A stretch of 64,000 nucleotides of DNA from Clostridia bacterium. GTDB taxonomy: Bacteria > Bacillota > Clostridia > Acetivibrionales > DSM-27016. The stretch spans positions 1 through 64,000 of the forward strand of contig JAOAIJ010000015.1 in NCBI GenBank assembly GCA_026414765.1, written 5' to 3'. Below, piece by piece: positions 56,885 to 64,000 of this stretch. Below the pieces are notes generated by a model. The model ran no database searches. It had not been told where the DNA came from and saw only the letters and a list, made by a program, of their open reading frames with translations. A program made the position numbers and the translations under genes. Every line of letters starts with the position of its first letter. Position 1 is the first letter of the stretch.

Positions 56885-57760
56885 ATGAGGTTCGTAGTAA
56901 TTACTGGAGTATCAGGTGCTGGGAAGAGCCAAGTAGTTAAGTTTTTGGAGGATTTGGGATATTTTTGTGTCGACAACCTGCCACCCTCATTGATTCCTAA
57001 ATTTACCGAGATTTGCTTCCAGAGCGGGGGCAAGATGGATAAGATAGCCCTTGTAATAGACATTAGGGGTGGGGAACTGCTGAAGGATTTGTTTCCTGGA
57101 CTAGAAGCCATAAAGGAAGCGGGGTTTTCTTATGAAATTCTATTCCTTGAAGCTTCGGACGAAGTTCTTATCAAGAGATATAAGGAGAGCAGGCGTGCAC
57201 ATCCTTTAGCGCCCGAAGGAAGGCTTATTAAAGGAATTAAGGAAGAAAGAAAGATATTGCAGGGAATAAAGAGCAAGGCAAACCATATAATAGATACCTC
57301 AAACCTCACGACAAAACAGCTCAGAGAGGAAATATCAGGCATTTTTGTTGAGGGTAAAACTTTTGAGGGTTTGATAGTAAGTATAATGTCTTTTGGATTC
57401 AAATACGGCATTCCGATAGATTGTGATTTGGTTTTTGATGTAAGGTTTATACCAAACCCTTATTATATACCATCAATGAGGAAATATACCGGAAAAAATG
57501 AAAATGTCAAAGAGTTTGTACTTAAGTGCAATGAAACAAATACATTTTTATGCAAGCTTGAGGATATGCTGGAATTTCTCATTCCTAACTATATAAAGGA
57601 AGGGAAATCACAGCTTGTCATAGGTATAGGCTGCACAGGCGGCAAACATAGGTCCGTCGCCATTGCGGATGCATTAAGCAGAATCCTTATAGACAAACAA
57701 CACAGGGTAATAATAGATCATAGGGATATAGAAAAGGATAATAAGGCACTGAAGGGATAA
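56885..57760 (+). CDS. rapZ: RNase adapter/nucleotide-binding protein RapZ (YvcJ)
   Basis: A 291-residue P-loop protein: Walker [10 protein letters not shown] (about 8-16), [15 protein letters not shown], and the conserved C-terminal half with [15 protein letters not shown] and [14 protein letters not shown]. In E. coli it controls GlmS by binding GlmY/Z RNA; in Gram-positives it binds nucleotides and its role is less clear. GGGGAGG precedes the ATG. Confidence 0.96.
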   Translation: MRFVVITGVSGAGKSQVVKFLEDLGYFCVDNLPPSLIPKFTEICFQSGGKMDKIALVIDIRGGELLKDLFPGLEAIKEAGFSYEILFLEASDEVLIKRYKESRRAHPLAPEGRLIKGIKEERKILQGIKSKANHIIDTSNLTTKQLREEISGIFVEGKTFEGLIVSIMSFGFKYGIPIDCDLVFDVRFIPNPYYIPSMRKYTGKNENVKEFVLKCNETNTFLCKLEDMLEFLIPNYIKEGKSQLVIGIGCTGGKHRSVAIADALSRILIDKQHRVIIDHRDIEKDNKALKG

Positions 57761-57778
57761 TTCATATAGCAAGTTCAT

Positions 57779-57802
57779 AGGGCAATCCCAAGTGATTGCC
57801 CT
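57779..57802. repeat. Hairpin between rapZ and yvcK
   Basis: AGGGCAATC (57779-57787) pairs with GATTGCCCT (57794-57802), 6-nt loop, followed by TTAAAAT rather than a T run. It is at best a weak terminator or an mRNA stabilising hairpin. Confidence 0.55.
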
Positions 57803-57849
57803 TAAAATAACTGTTGCTTTCAGAATTACCTGTTATAGTGGAGGATTGT

Positions 57850-59181
57850 ATGAAATTTCTTGACTGGTTCAGACCCGGTATAAGGGTAAAACGATGGATA
57901 ATGCTTGGAATCGTAGGTATTGCAAGTATTAGTTTTGGTCTGTCATTTCTTGTTACTGAAATATATCTGAGTCTTATAAAGATTATTCTTTCCACACTGC
58001 TTATTATAGCCGGATGTGTATTTATTTTTCTCTCTATAAAGTATATTGCAAAAACATTTTTTCATGCAATCTCACACAGTGGTTTTAAGATATCTCTTGA
58101 TTCCGATAAATTAAGCAGTATGCTGTATGAGAAGAGAATATTGATAAAAGGCCCCAAAATAGTAGCTATTGGCGGTGGGACGGGGTTGTCAACCATGTTG
58201 AGGGGACTTAAGGCGTACAGTTCAAATATTACAGCCATTGTTACCGTAGCGGACGATGGGGGCGGATCTGGGGCACTGAGGCAGGATCTGGGCATGTTGC
58301 CTCCTGGCGATATAAGAAACTGTATACTTGCATTGGCTGACACCGAGCCGATAATGGAAAAACTCTTACAATACAGATTCTCTGACGGTGTGCTGAAAGG
58401 ACAGAGCTTCGGGAATCTGTTCCTGGCAGCTATGGATGGGATTTCTTCGAGTTTTGAAGAAGCTGTAAAAAAGATGAGTGCTGTACTTGCAGTTACGGGA
58501 AACGTCCTTCCTATTACTCTGGATAACGTAAATCTTTGTGCGGAGCTTGAAGACGGTTATGTTATTTGCGGGGAATCTAAAATAGGCAAGCATAATATAT
58601 TTCATCCTGGAGAAATTAAAAAAATATTTTTAGACCCTGAAACTGTAAAGCCGTTACAGGAGGCACTGGATGCTATTGCGGAAGCGGATATGCTTATACT
58701 AGGTCCGGGGAGTCTTTATACAAGCATAATACCAAATTTGTTGGTAAGTGGTGTAACGGATGCAATCAGAAGCTCAAACGCTGTTAAGGTATATGTATGC
58801 AATGTCATGACTCAGCCCGGTGAAACGGAAGGATATTCAACCTATGATCATATCAGCGCGATAGAGCGACATACATATAAGGGTATTGTCAATTACTGTG
58901 TTGTAAACACGGCTGATATTCCTGAAGACTTAAAGAGGCATTATGCAAATGACGGAGCAGAAACGGTCAGGGTTGATTCCGATATACTGGACAGCAATGG
59001 TATAAAGGTTATTTGTTCGGATTTTGTCAGTATAAGGAATAAACTTGTCAGGCATGATCCTGACAAACTGGCAGGCACAATTATGGATCTTGTAGCTGAA
59101 ACAGTGCTTGCCAAGGATAAGAAGAGAATAATTGATTACTACTATGTAAAAGATAGATTGAGGAAGATAATCACGAGGTAA
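57850..59181 (+). CDS. yvcK: Gluconeogenesis factor YvcK family protein
   Basis: UDP-sugar-binding protein needed for normal cell shape on gluconeogenic carbon sources. Two N-terminal helices (about 18-38, 45-65) make this a membrane form (443 residues). The catalytic-like fold starts VAIGGGTGLSTMLRGLKAYS, then VTVADDGGGSGALRQDLGML, PPGDIRNCILALAD, and GPGSLYTSIIPNLLV. ATG 57850 follows GTGGAGG; a TTG at 57814 is rejected. Confidence 0.95.
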   Translation: MKFLDWFRPGIRVKRWIMLGIVGIASISFGLSFLVTEIYLSLIKIILSTLLIIAGCVFIFLSIKYIAKTFFHAISHSGFKISLDSDKLSSMLYEKRILIKGPKIVAIGGGTGLSTMLRGLKAYSSNITAIVTVADDGGGSGALRQDLGMLPPGDIRNCILALADTEPIMEKLLQYRFSDGVLKGQSFGNLFLAAMDGISSSFEEAVKKMSAVLAVTGNVLPITLDNVNLCAELEDGYVICGESKIGKHNIFHPGEIKKIFLDPETVKPLQEALDAIAEADMLILGPGSLYTSIIPNLLVSGVTDAIRSSNAVKVYVCNVMTQPGETEGYSTYDHISAIERHTYKGIVNYCVVNTADIPEDLKRHYANDGAETVRVDSDILDSNGIKVICSDFVSIRNKLVRHDPDKLAGTIMDLVAETVLAKDKKRIIDYYYVKDRLRKIITR

Positions 59182-59192
59182 GGGAAAAAAAT

Positions 59193-61160
59193 ATGGAATT
59201 TGGTAAAGAAAACTGGAGAACTTTTGACAAAGGCATAGAGAAGGAATGGCTTTTAACCAACGGAATTGGTGGATTTGCTTCATCTACGGTAATCGGAGCC
59301 AACACTAGAAGATATCACGGACTTCTTGTTGCATCTCTCAGACCGCCTGTAAACAGACATCTTATTATCTCAAAAATAGATGAAACCATAACTGTTGGCG
59401 GGAAAAAATATGATCTTCACTCCTATCGGACCCCAGGGTATACGATGGAAGGTTACAAAAATCTTCAGAGAGTAACGGTTGATCCGCTTCCCAGGTTTGT
59501 TTTTTCCATAGAAGATTTGTTTATCGAAAAAAAGCTATGCATGGTTTACGGAGAGAATACTGTGGTAATAGTATACCGTATTATAAATGGCGGCAGCAAA
59601 TCTCGCTTTAGTCTCACACCACTTATGAATTTCAGGGATTATCACCATAACTCATGCCGTGATCATTTGAGATTCAGCCGCAGCAGATACAAAAGCGGTA
59701 TAATCGTAAAACCGGACTTTTATGATCTTGATATTAATGTTTTTTGCAGTGAAGGAGAGTTTCACGAGCTGAATGATTGCTATTTCATGGGAATGGAATA
59801 TGCTGTTGAAGCCGAAAGAGGCCTGCATTCCATAGAGGATCACTATATTCCGGGATATTTCGATATAGATATACTGCCTGGAGAAGAAAAAAATATCACG
59901 GTTATTGCATCAGTTGAAAAGGAAATAGTAAATGTTGACGGTCCGGAACTCATGGCAAAAGAAGAAGCAAGATACAGGAAACTAGTGCAGGATGCGGGGT
60001 ACAGGGATAGACTAGCAAAGGAACTTGTAATAGCGGCAGACAGTTTTATTGTATACAGAAAATCAACTGATGCAAAGACTATAATAGCAGGTTACCCATG
60101 GTTTACAGACTGGGGAAGGGACACCATGATAGCCTTTACGGGCTTGACTTTGGTAACTAAACGTTTTCAGGATGCACGGGATATTTTATATACATTTTCA
60201 AGATACGTGAAGGATGGCCTGATACCCAATATGTTTTCGGATGTGGGACAGGAGCCTGCGTACAATACTGTTGACGCGGCCTTATGGTACTTTGAGGCAG
60301 TAAATAAGTATATAGAATATACTGGAGATTATACTTTTATTAAAAAAGACATCTATGATGCTTTGACGCAAATATTAAATAAATATATTGACGGAACACA
60401 TTTCAAAATAAAAATGGATAAGGATTACCTTATCGGAGCAGGAGATGAAAAAACTCAACTTACATGGATGGATGCCAAGGTAGGTGACTGGGTGGTGACT
60501 CCAAGACACGGTAAAGCGGTCGAAATAAATGCTTTGTGGTATAATGCACTTATGGTTATGAGCAAGCTGTCAGCCCAGTATGGTAAGGATACGGGATACT
60601 ATGAAGGTCTGGCACGAAATGTGAAGGATTCATTCCTGAAAGTTTTTTGGAATGTACAGGATGGATACTTATACGATGTTGTAACAAACGAGTATAGGGA
60701 TGGAAAGGTACGTCCGAATCAGATTATGGCAGTAAGTCTTTCATACCCTGTCCTAGAGGGATTTCAGGCTGAAAAGGTCGTGCGTAGGGTATGGAAGGAA
60801 CTCTACACAGCCTATGGACTTAGAAGCCTTTCACCCCACGACAATGAATACAGAGGTATATATATAGGTGACAGTTATCACAGGGATGGGGCATACCATC
60901 AGGGAACGGTCTGGACCTGGCCGCTGGGACAGTTTATAACTGCATACGCAAGAGTATTTGGCAGCAGTGAAAAAAATAAAAGTATTTTAAGAAGATTCTT
61001 TGAACCTTTTAGGGATCATCTGGAGGATGCGTGTATCGGATCCATATCTGAAATATTCGACGGTAATGAGCCCCTAACTCCAAGGGGATGCTTTGCGCAG
61101 GCGTGGAGTGTCGGTGAAATACTGAGAGCATATATAGAGTCCGGGATATATGACGGCTGA
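59193..61160 (+). CDS. Glycogen debranching enzyme (amylo-alpha-1,6-glucosidase type)
   Basis: A 655-residue GH133-like protein. The N-terminal beta domain (about 15-235) begins KEWLLTNGIGGFASSTVIGA, NTRRYHGLLVASLRPP. The catalytic (alpha/alpha)6 barrel (about 260-650) has AGYPWFTDWGRDTMIAFTGL, EINALWYNALMVM, and YHQGTVWTWPLGQF. It removes alpha-1,6 glucosyl branches in glycogen and is cytoplasmic. It is placed 11 nt after yvcK and splits the usual yvcK-whiA pair. A terminator follows. Confidence 0.93.
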   Translation: MEFGKENWRTFDKGIEKEWLLTNGIGGFASSTVIGANTRRYHGLLVASLRPPVNRHLIISKIDETITVGGKKYDLHSYRTPGYTMEGYKNLQRVTVDPLPRFVFSIEDLFIEKKLCMVYGENTVVIVYRIINGGSKSRFSLTPLMNFRDYHHNSCRDHLRFSRSRYKSGIIVKPDFYDLDINVFCSEGEFHELNDCYFMGMEYAVEAERGLHSIEDHYIPGYFDIDILPGEEKNITVIASVEKEIVNVDGPELMAKEEARYRKLVQDAGYRDRLAKELVIAADSFIVYRKSTDAKTIIAGYPWFTDWGRDTMIAFTGLTLVTKRFQDARDILYTFSRYVKDGLIPNMFSDVGQEPAYNTVDAALWYFEAVNKYIEYTGDYTFIKKDIYDALTQILNKYIDGTHFKIKMDKDYLIGAGDEKTQLTWMDAKVGDWVVTPRHGKAVEINALWYNALMVMSKLSAQYGKDTGYYEGLARNVKDSFLKVFWNVQDGYLYDVVTNEYRDGKVRPNQIMAVSLSYPVLEGFQAEKVVRRVWKELYTAYGLRSLSPHDNEYRGIYIGDSYHRDGAYHQGTVWTWPLGQFITAYARVFGSSEKNKSILRRFFEPFRDHLEDACIGSISEIFDGNEPLTPRGCFAQAWSVGEILRAYIESGIYDG

Positions 61161-61178
61161 TTAATATATAGTGTGTTT

Positions 61179-61214
61179 AACGGATTGTGATGCATTTCAC
61201 AATCCGTTTTTATT
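61179..61214 (+). terminator. Terminator after the debranching enzyme gene
   Basis: AACGGATTGTGA (61179-61190) pairs with TCACAATCCGTT (61197-61208), loop of 6, T-rich tail. Confidence 0.93.
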
Positions 61215-61485
61215 TTTAGGTTAATAAATTGTTTAAGTTTGCAAATAATATTAGAAGCAATAAAATCTAGTGAAAGCTAACCAAATACAGCATGCGTTAA
61301 GAGTCGCTAAGTTGCTGGAAATTATGAATATTTACAACCTTATTAATATTGTGATATATTTATCTAATGAAATACTATTATTGTCTACACTGATTATTCA
61401 TATACACACTTTGTTTGGGACTTTATTGCAAAAAGTAAAAACTTATGTACTGATAATATAAATGTTTTAGGATGGGGTGTAGAGA
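61215..61485. other. Intergenic region before whiA
   Basis: No convincing gene; AT-rich. It must contain the whiA promoter, because a strong terminator lies just upstream. GATGGGGTG precedes ATG 61486. Confidence 0.5.
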
Positions 61486-62463
61486 ATGTCATTCTCATCA
61501 TCTGTCAAAAATGAGCTATGCAGGCTGGATATTTCCCAGAATTGCTGTATGCTCTCAGAGTTGGCTTCAGTTATTAGAATCAGCGGCACTATAAAGGTAA
61601 ATGGCAATGGAGAAGTTAATATCAGAATTGTTACGGAAAATGCTGCTTTTGCACGTAAGCTGCTTACATCCATCAAGAAAATACATAATATTCATCCTGA
61701 GGTGATAGCAAGAAAAAGCAGGAAGCTGAAAAAGCATACATCTTACATTCTGGTAATTACTGATTCGATGGGAGCAAAAAGCTTACTCAGTAACATAGGA
61801 ATTTCCTTTAAGGCTGGAAAGCTTGCTGAAAGTTCAGACTTAAAGCTTGAGTATTCAAATTTGTCAGACAAACTGTTTAAAAAAGTGTGCTGTAAGAAAG
61901 CATTTCTCAGAGGAGCTTTTCTGGCAGGAGGATCTATAAGTGATCCGGAGAAAACCTATCACCTTGAGATAGCAAATCATAGTGAAGAATTAGCCCATGA
62001 GGCCTGTGAGTTAATGAACAGATTTAGCCTGAATTCAAAGGTCATAAAGCGTAAGGGGATATATATTACTTATCTAAAAGAAGGGGAAAATATTGTCGAC
62101 TTTTTAAATATAATTGGTGCGCACACTTCACTTCTTGAACTTGAAAATGTTCGTATACTTAAAGAAATGCGGAATAATGTGAACAGAATTGTGAATTGTG
62201 AGACTGCAAACCTGGAAAAAACCGTTAATGCATCTTTGAGACAAGTAGAAAATATCAGGTTTATAAGGGATAAGATAGGGCTGGATAATCTACCAGAAAA
62301 CCTGAAGGAAATAGCAGAGTTAAGGCTTATATATAGTGATGCCAACCTTAAGGAACTTGGTGAAATGCTGAATCCTCCTTTAGGGAAATCGGGCGTAAAC
62401 CATAGATTGCGGAAGCTCGATGAAATTGCTGAAAGTGTTAGGAATTTGAAAGGGGAGCTGTAA
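61486..62463 (+). CDS. whiA: Sporulation/division regulator WhiA
   Basis: A 325-residue DNA-binding protein: degenerate LAGLIDADG-type N-terminal domain ([20 protein letters not shown], about 144-163) and C-terminal HTH ([38 protein letters not shown]). In Bacillus it affects chromosome segregation and division; in Streptomyces sporulation. It abuts the HPr gene with no gap. Confidence 0.96.
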   Translation: MSFSSSVKNELCRLDISQNCCMLSELASVIRISGTIKVNGNGEVNIRIVTENAAFARKLLTSIKKIHNIHPEVIARKSRKLKKHTSYILVITDSMGAKSLLSNIGISFKAGKLAESSDLKLEYSNLSDKLFKKVCCKKAFLRGAFLAGGSISDPEKTYHLEIANHSEELAHEACELMNRFSLNSKVIKRKGIYITYLKEGENIVDFLNIIGAHTSLLELENVRILKEMRNNVNRIVNCETANLEKTVNASLRQVENIRFIRDKIGLDNLPENLKEIAELRLIYSDANLKELGEMLNPPLGKSGVNHRLRKLDEIAESVRNLKGEL

Positions 62464-62727
62464 ATGATAGAAAAGGCCGTAAAAGTAACAAATCCAACCG
62501 GACTCCATGCAAGACCGGCAGCTTTGTTTGTACAAACAGCCGGTAAATTTACTTCTCATATCTGGATATCCAAATCGGACAAAAGAGTAAATGCTAAAAG
62601 TATAATGGGATTAATGTCTCTGGCTGTTTCATGCGGGACAGAAGTGGTTATCGGAGCAGAGGGTGAAGATGAACATTTAGCTGTAAAGGAATTGGTTGAT
62701 CTGATTACTTCCGGCTTTAAGGAGTAA
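62464..62727 (+). CDS. Phosphocarrier protein HPr
   Basis: An 87-residue HPr-fold protein. His15 (GLHARPAA) and the regulatory Ser46 (NAKSIMGLM) are both present. In Bacillus the homologous position after whiA holds crh, which lacks His15; this copy keeps it, so it may serve both PTS phosphotransfer and HprK-dependent catabolite control. Starts immediately after the whiA stop. No other PTS gene is in the window. Confidence 0.95.
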   Translation: MIEKAVKVTNPTGLHARPAALFVQTAGKFTSHIWISKSDKRVNAKSIMGLMSLAVSCGTEVVIGAEGEDEHLAVKELVDLITSGFKE

Positions 62728-62774
62728 AATCAGTAACAGATATAAATAGAGGATGGGGATTTACGATAAAGGAT

Positions 62775-62801
62775 AAAACTGGTGAATACACCGGTTTTTT
62801 T
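62775..62801 (+). terminator. Terminator after the HPr gene
   Basis: AAAACTGGTG (62775-62784) pairs with CACCGGTTTT (62789-62798, one G-T), 4-nt loop, T7. Confidence 0.88.
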
Positions 62802-62857
62802 GTATTTTATTGACGTAAGAAATATTTATTTCTACAAAAGCTTACATAATTTTATGA

Positions 62858-62883
62858 AGGGATTGCTTAGTATTGAGGAGAAT
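62858..62883 (+). promoter_or_regulatory. Putative sigma-H promoter of the spoIIA operon
   Basis: AGGGATT (62858-62864), 14 nt, AGAAT (62879-62883). Spacing and sequence match the sigma-H consensus AGGANNT-N14-HGAAT with one mismatch. It lies about 85 nt before spoIIAA, which is known to be sigma-H-dependent in Bacillus. Confidence 0.6.
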
Positions 62884-62968
62884 TACTATCTCAAATGAAA
62901 TGAACTATGTTTCTTATAGGCATAGTTACTGATTCTTTATATTAATTGTATAATAGGAGGCGAAAACC

Positions 62969-63304
62969 TTGCAGGTGAAATTTTCTAACAAGGGTTCTAC
63001 GTTAATAGTAAGCATTATCGGGGAATTGGATCATCATTCTGCAGAATATATACGGGAAAAAGTTGATGCGGAAATGATGAAATCTACTACTAAAAACATG
63101 ATATTTGATTTTTCAAAAGTAAGCTTTATGGACAGTTCAGGTATAGGAGTAATAATGGGAAGATATAAAAATATTCAGAAACTGAATGGAAAAGCAGTTA
63201 TAGTCAGTGTCAGTGACCAAATCAAACGTATATTTGATATGTCCGGGCTTTTGAGAATAATGCCGGTATATGATAATATAGATACTGCTATCAATGGAAT
63301 GTGA
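62969..63304 (+). CDS. spoIIAA: Anti-sigma F factor antagonist SpoIIAA
   Basis: A 111-residue STAS-domain protein. The phosphorylated serine is in SFMDSSGIGVIMGRYK (about 52-67). Unphosphorylated it frees sigma F from SpoIIAB in the forespore. TTG 62969 starts the gene behind AGGAGGCG. Followed by spoIIAB after 11 nt. Confidence 0.95.
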   Translation: MQVKFSNKGSTLIVSIIGELDHHSAEYIREKVDAEMMKSTTKNMIFDFSKVSFMDSSGIGVIMGRYKNIQKLNGKAVIVSVSDQIKRIFDMSGLLRIMPVYDNIDTAINGM

Positions 63305-63315
63305 GGGGATAAACT

Positions 63316-63753
63316 ATGGAACCAATAAATGAAATGAAGCTTGAGTTCTTAAGTAAATCGAGCAATGAAGCTTTTGCACGGGTTGTTGCAGCTGCTTTTG
63401 TATCACAACTTGACCCTACTCTTGAAGAACTGGCGGATATAAAAACTGCCGTATCAGAAGCAGTTACAAATGCTATTATACATGGATATGAAAATAAAGA
63501 GGGATATGTAAAAATGTCCTGTGAGTTATATAGTGATTCCGTACAGATTACAATTTCTGACGAAGGAAATGGTATAGATGACATAGAGATGGCAAGACAG
63601 CCTTTATACACTTCTAAACCTGAGCTTGAGCGTTCAGGTATGGGATTTACGGTAATGGAGACATTTATGGATAGCATAGAAATTGTTTCACAGCCTGGTA
63701 TGGGAACTACGGTTAAGATGATTAAAACCTTTGTATCCCTGAAAGAAAAATAG
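63316..63753 (+). CDS. spoIIAB: Anti-sigma F factor / serine kinase SpoIIAB
   Basis: A 145-residue GHKL-fold kinase that binds sigma F and phosphorylates SpoIIAA. N-box [13 protein letters not shown] (about 47-59), G1 DEGNGIDD (about 83-90) and G2 [15 protein letters not shown] (about 103-117) are present. GAGGGG precedes ATG 63316. Unlike the common tight spacing, sigF starts 163 nt later. Confidence 0.96.
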   Translation: MEPINEMKLEFLSKSSNEAFARVVAAAFVSQLDPTLEELADIKTAVSEAVTNAIIHGYENKEGYVKMSCELYSDSVQITISDEGNGIDDIEMARQPLYTSKPELERSGMGFTVMETFMDSIEIVSQPGMGTTVKMIKTFVSLKEK

Positions 63754-63773
63754 CGGACATATAAAATAGTTTA

Positions 63774-63800
63774 TTTCACAGGAAGAGTGAAAATTTTTTT
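63774..63800 (+). terminator. Terminator-like hairpin between spoIIAB and sigF
   Basis: TTTCAC (63774-63779) pairs with GTGAAA (63787-63792), 7-nt loop, then A and T7. A second CCCAT/ATGGG hairpin follows at about 63806-63833. The stem is short, so termination would be partial. Confidence 0.55.
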
Positions 63801-63916
63801 ATTCTCCCATGTAAAAAAGAGTAAAATATGGGCAATTATGTTAAATAGAATACATATACCGGAACCTTAGATGTTTATTGCGTGGAATAATGCCTACGAA
63901 AGGTTTAGGAGAAATT

Positions 63917-64000
63917 ATGAATGACTATTATAATAATGAATATACTGAGGAAAACGCTCTGGAGCTTATTAAAAATGCAAAAACAGGAGATAAGGATGCA
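63917..64000 (+). CDS. sigF: RNA polymerase sigma factor SigF, N-terminal fragment
   Basis: Twenty-eight residues (MNDYYNNEYTEENALELIKN, then AKTGDKDA) run off the window end. The opening resembles sigma-F/G region 1.2, and the location after spoIIAA-spoIIAB identifies it as the forespore sigma factor. TTAGGAG lies 5-6 nt before ATG 63917. The rest lies beyond 64000. Confidence 0.85.
   Translation, partial: MNDYYNNEYTEENALELIKNAKTGDKDA

Noticed and set aside
57779-57802. Strong terminator between rapZ and yvcK
   Set aside because: The hairpin is good but the tail is TTAAAAT, so efficient termination is unlikely.
61270-61461. 63-residue GTG-started ORF before whiA
   Set aside because: No ribosome-binding site, hydrophobic low-complexity content in an AT-rich spacer.
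62464-62727. Crh instead of HPr
   Set aside because: His15 is present in GLHARPA, whereas Crh lacks it.

Overview
The window (about 38% G+C by eye, Shine-Dalgarno-rich, many T-tailed hairpins) reads as one contig of an anaerobic, endospore-forming member of the Clostridia. Sporulation genes (spoIVFA/spoIVFB-like, pdaA-like, spoIIAA-spoIIAB-sigF), electron-bifurcating NfnAB, a flavodiiron protein, a membrane pyrophosphatase and a free-standing family-25 carbohydrate-binding module all fit a Ruminiclostridium/Acetivibrio-like organism; the genus is inference. No phage, IS, CRISPR or rRNA is seen. The first 33 bases are an Illumina Nextera adapter, so the left end is a contig end inside a truncated tuf gene.

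Layout. 0-12 kb: tuf fragment; BirA-controlled bioY; a VanR/VanS-like two-component system with a membrane serine hydrolase, both preceded by the same 11-bp-phased TTAAG repeats; a flavodiiron protein; a second serine hydrolase leading a moxR-DUF58-DUF4129 operon; a CBM25 protein. 12-24 kb: lon behind a long untranslated region, a MASE3-PP2C phosphatase, an unusual trio (membrane TPR protein, PRC-barrel protein, VanW/G5 protein), mecA and two unknown proteins. 24-35 kb: maf-radC-mreBCD-minCDE (cell shape and division-site placement, without the pbp2 and rodA often found there), then spoIVFA-spoIVFB, pdaA-like, a class III aminotransferase and metF.

35-50 kb: a structured, terminator-bearing leader RNA ahead of a symporter small accessory protein and an SSS symporter; tetR; a nitroreductase-like gene; nfnAB; gdhA; yjbQ; a PilZ protein; gltX-glnS. 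50-64 kb: two tRNA-Gly genes separated by a long imperfect hairpin, a divergent membrane pyrophosphatase, then a carbon-control and envelope block (hprK, PHP, murB, rapZ, yvcK, glycogen debranching enzyme, whiA, HPr) and the spoIIA operon, with sigF cut by the right end.

Functional links: HprK and an HPr carrying both His15 and Ser46 lie within 9 kb; NfnAB and GdhA tie NADPH supply to nitrogen assimilation; MreBCD/MinCDE, MurB, the VanRS-like system and the serine hydrolases concern the envelope. No single obviously new defence or biosynthetic system was found. The best candidates for new biology are the leader RNA at 36058-36340, the shared TTAAG direct repeats, the alternative-pairing gltX leader, heptad repeats across stop codons, the TPR/PRC/VanW cluster and the divergent pyrophosphatase.
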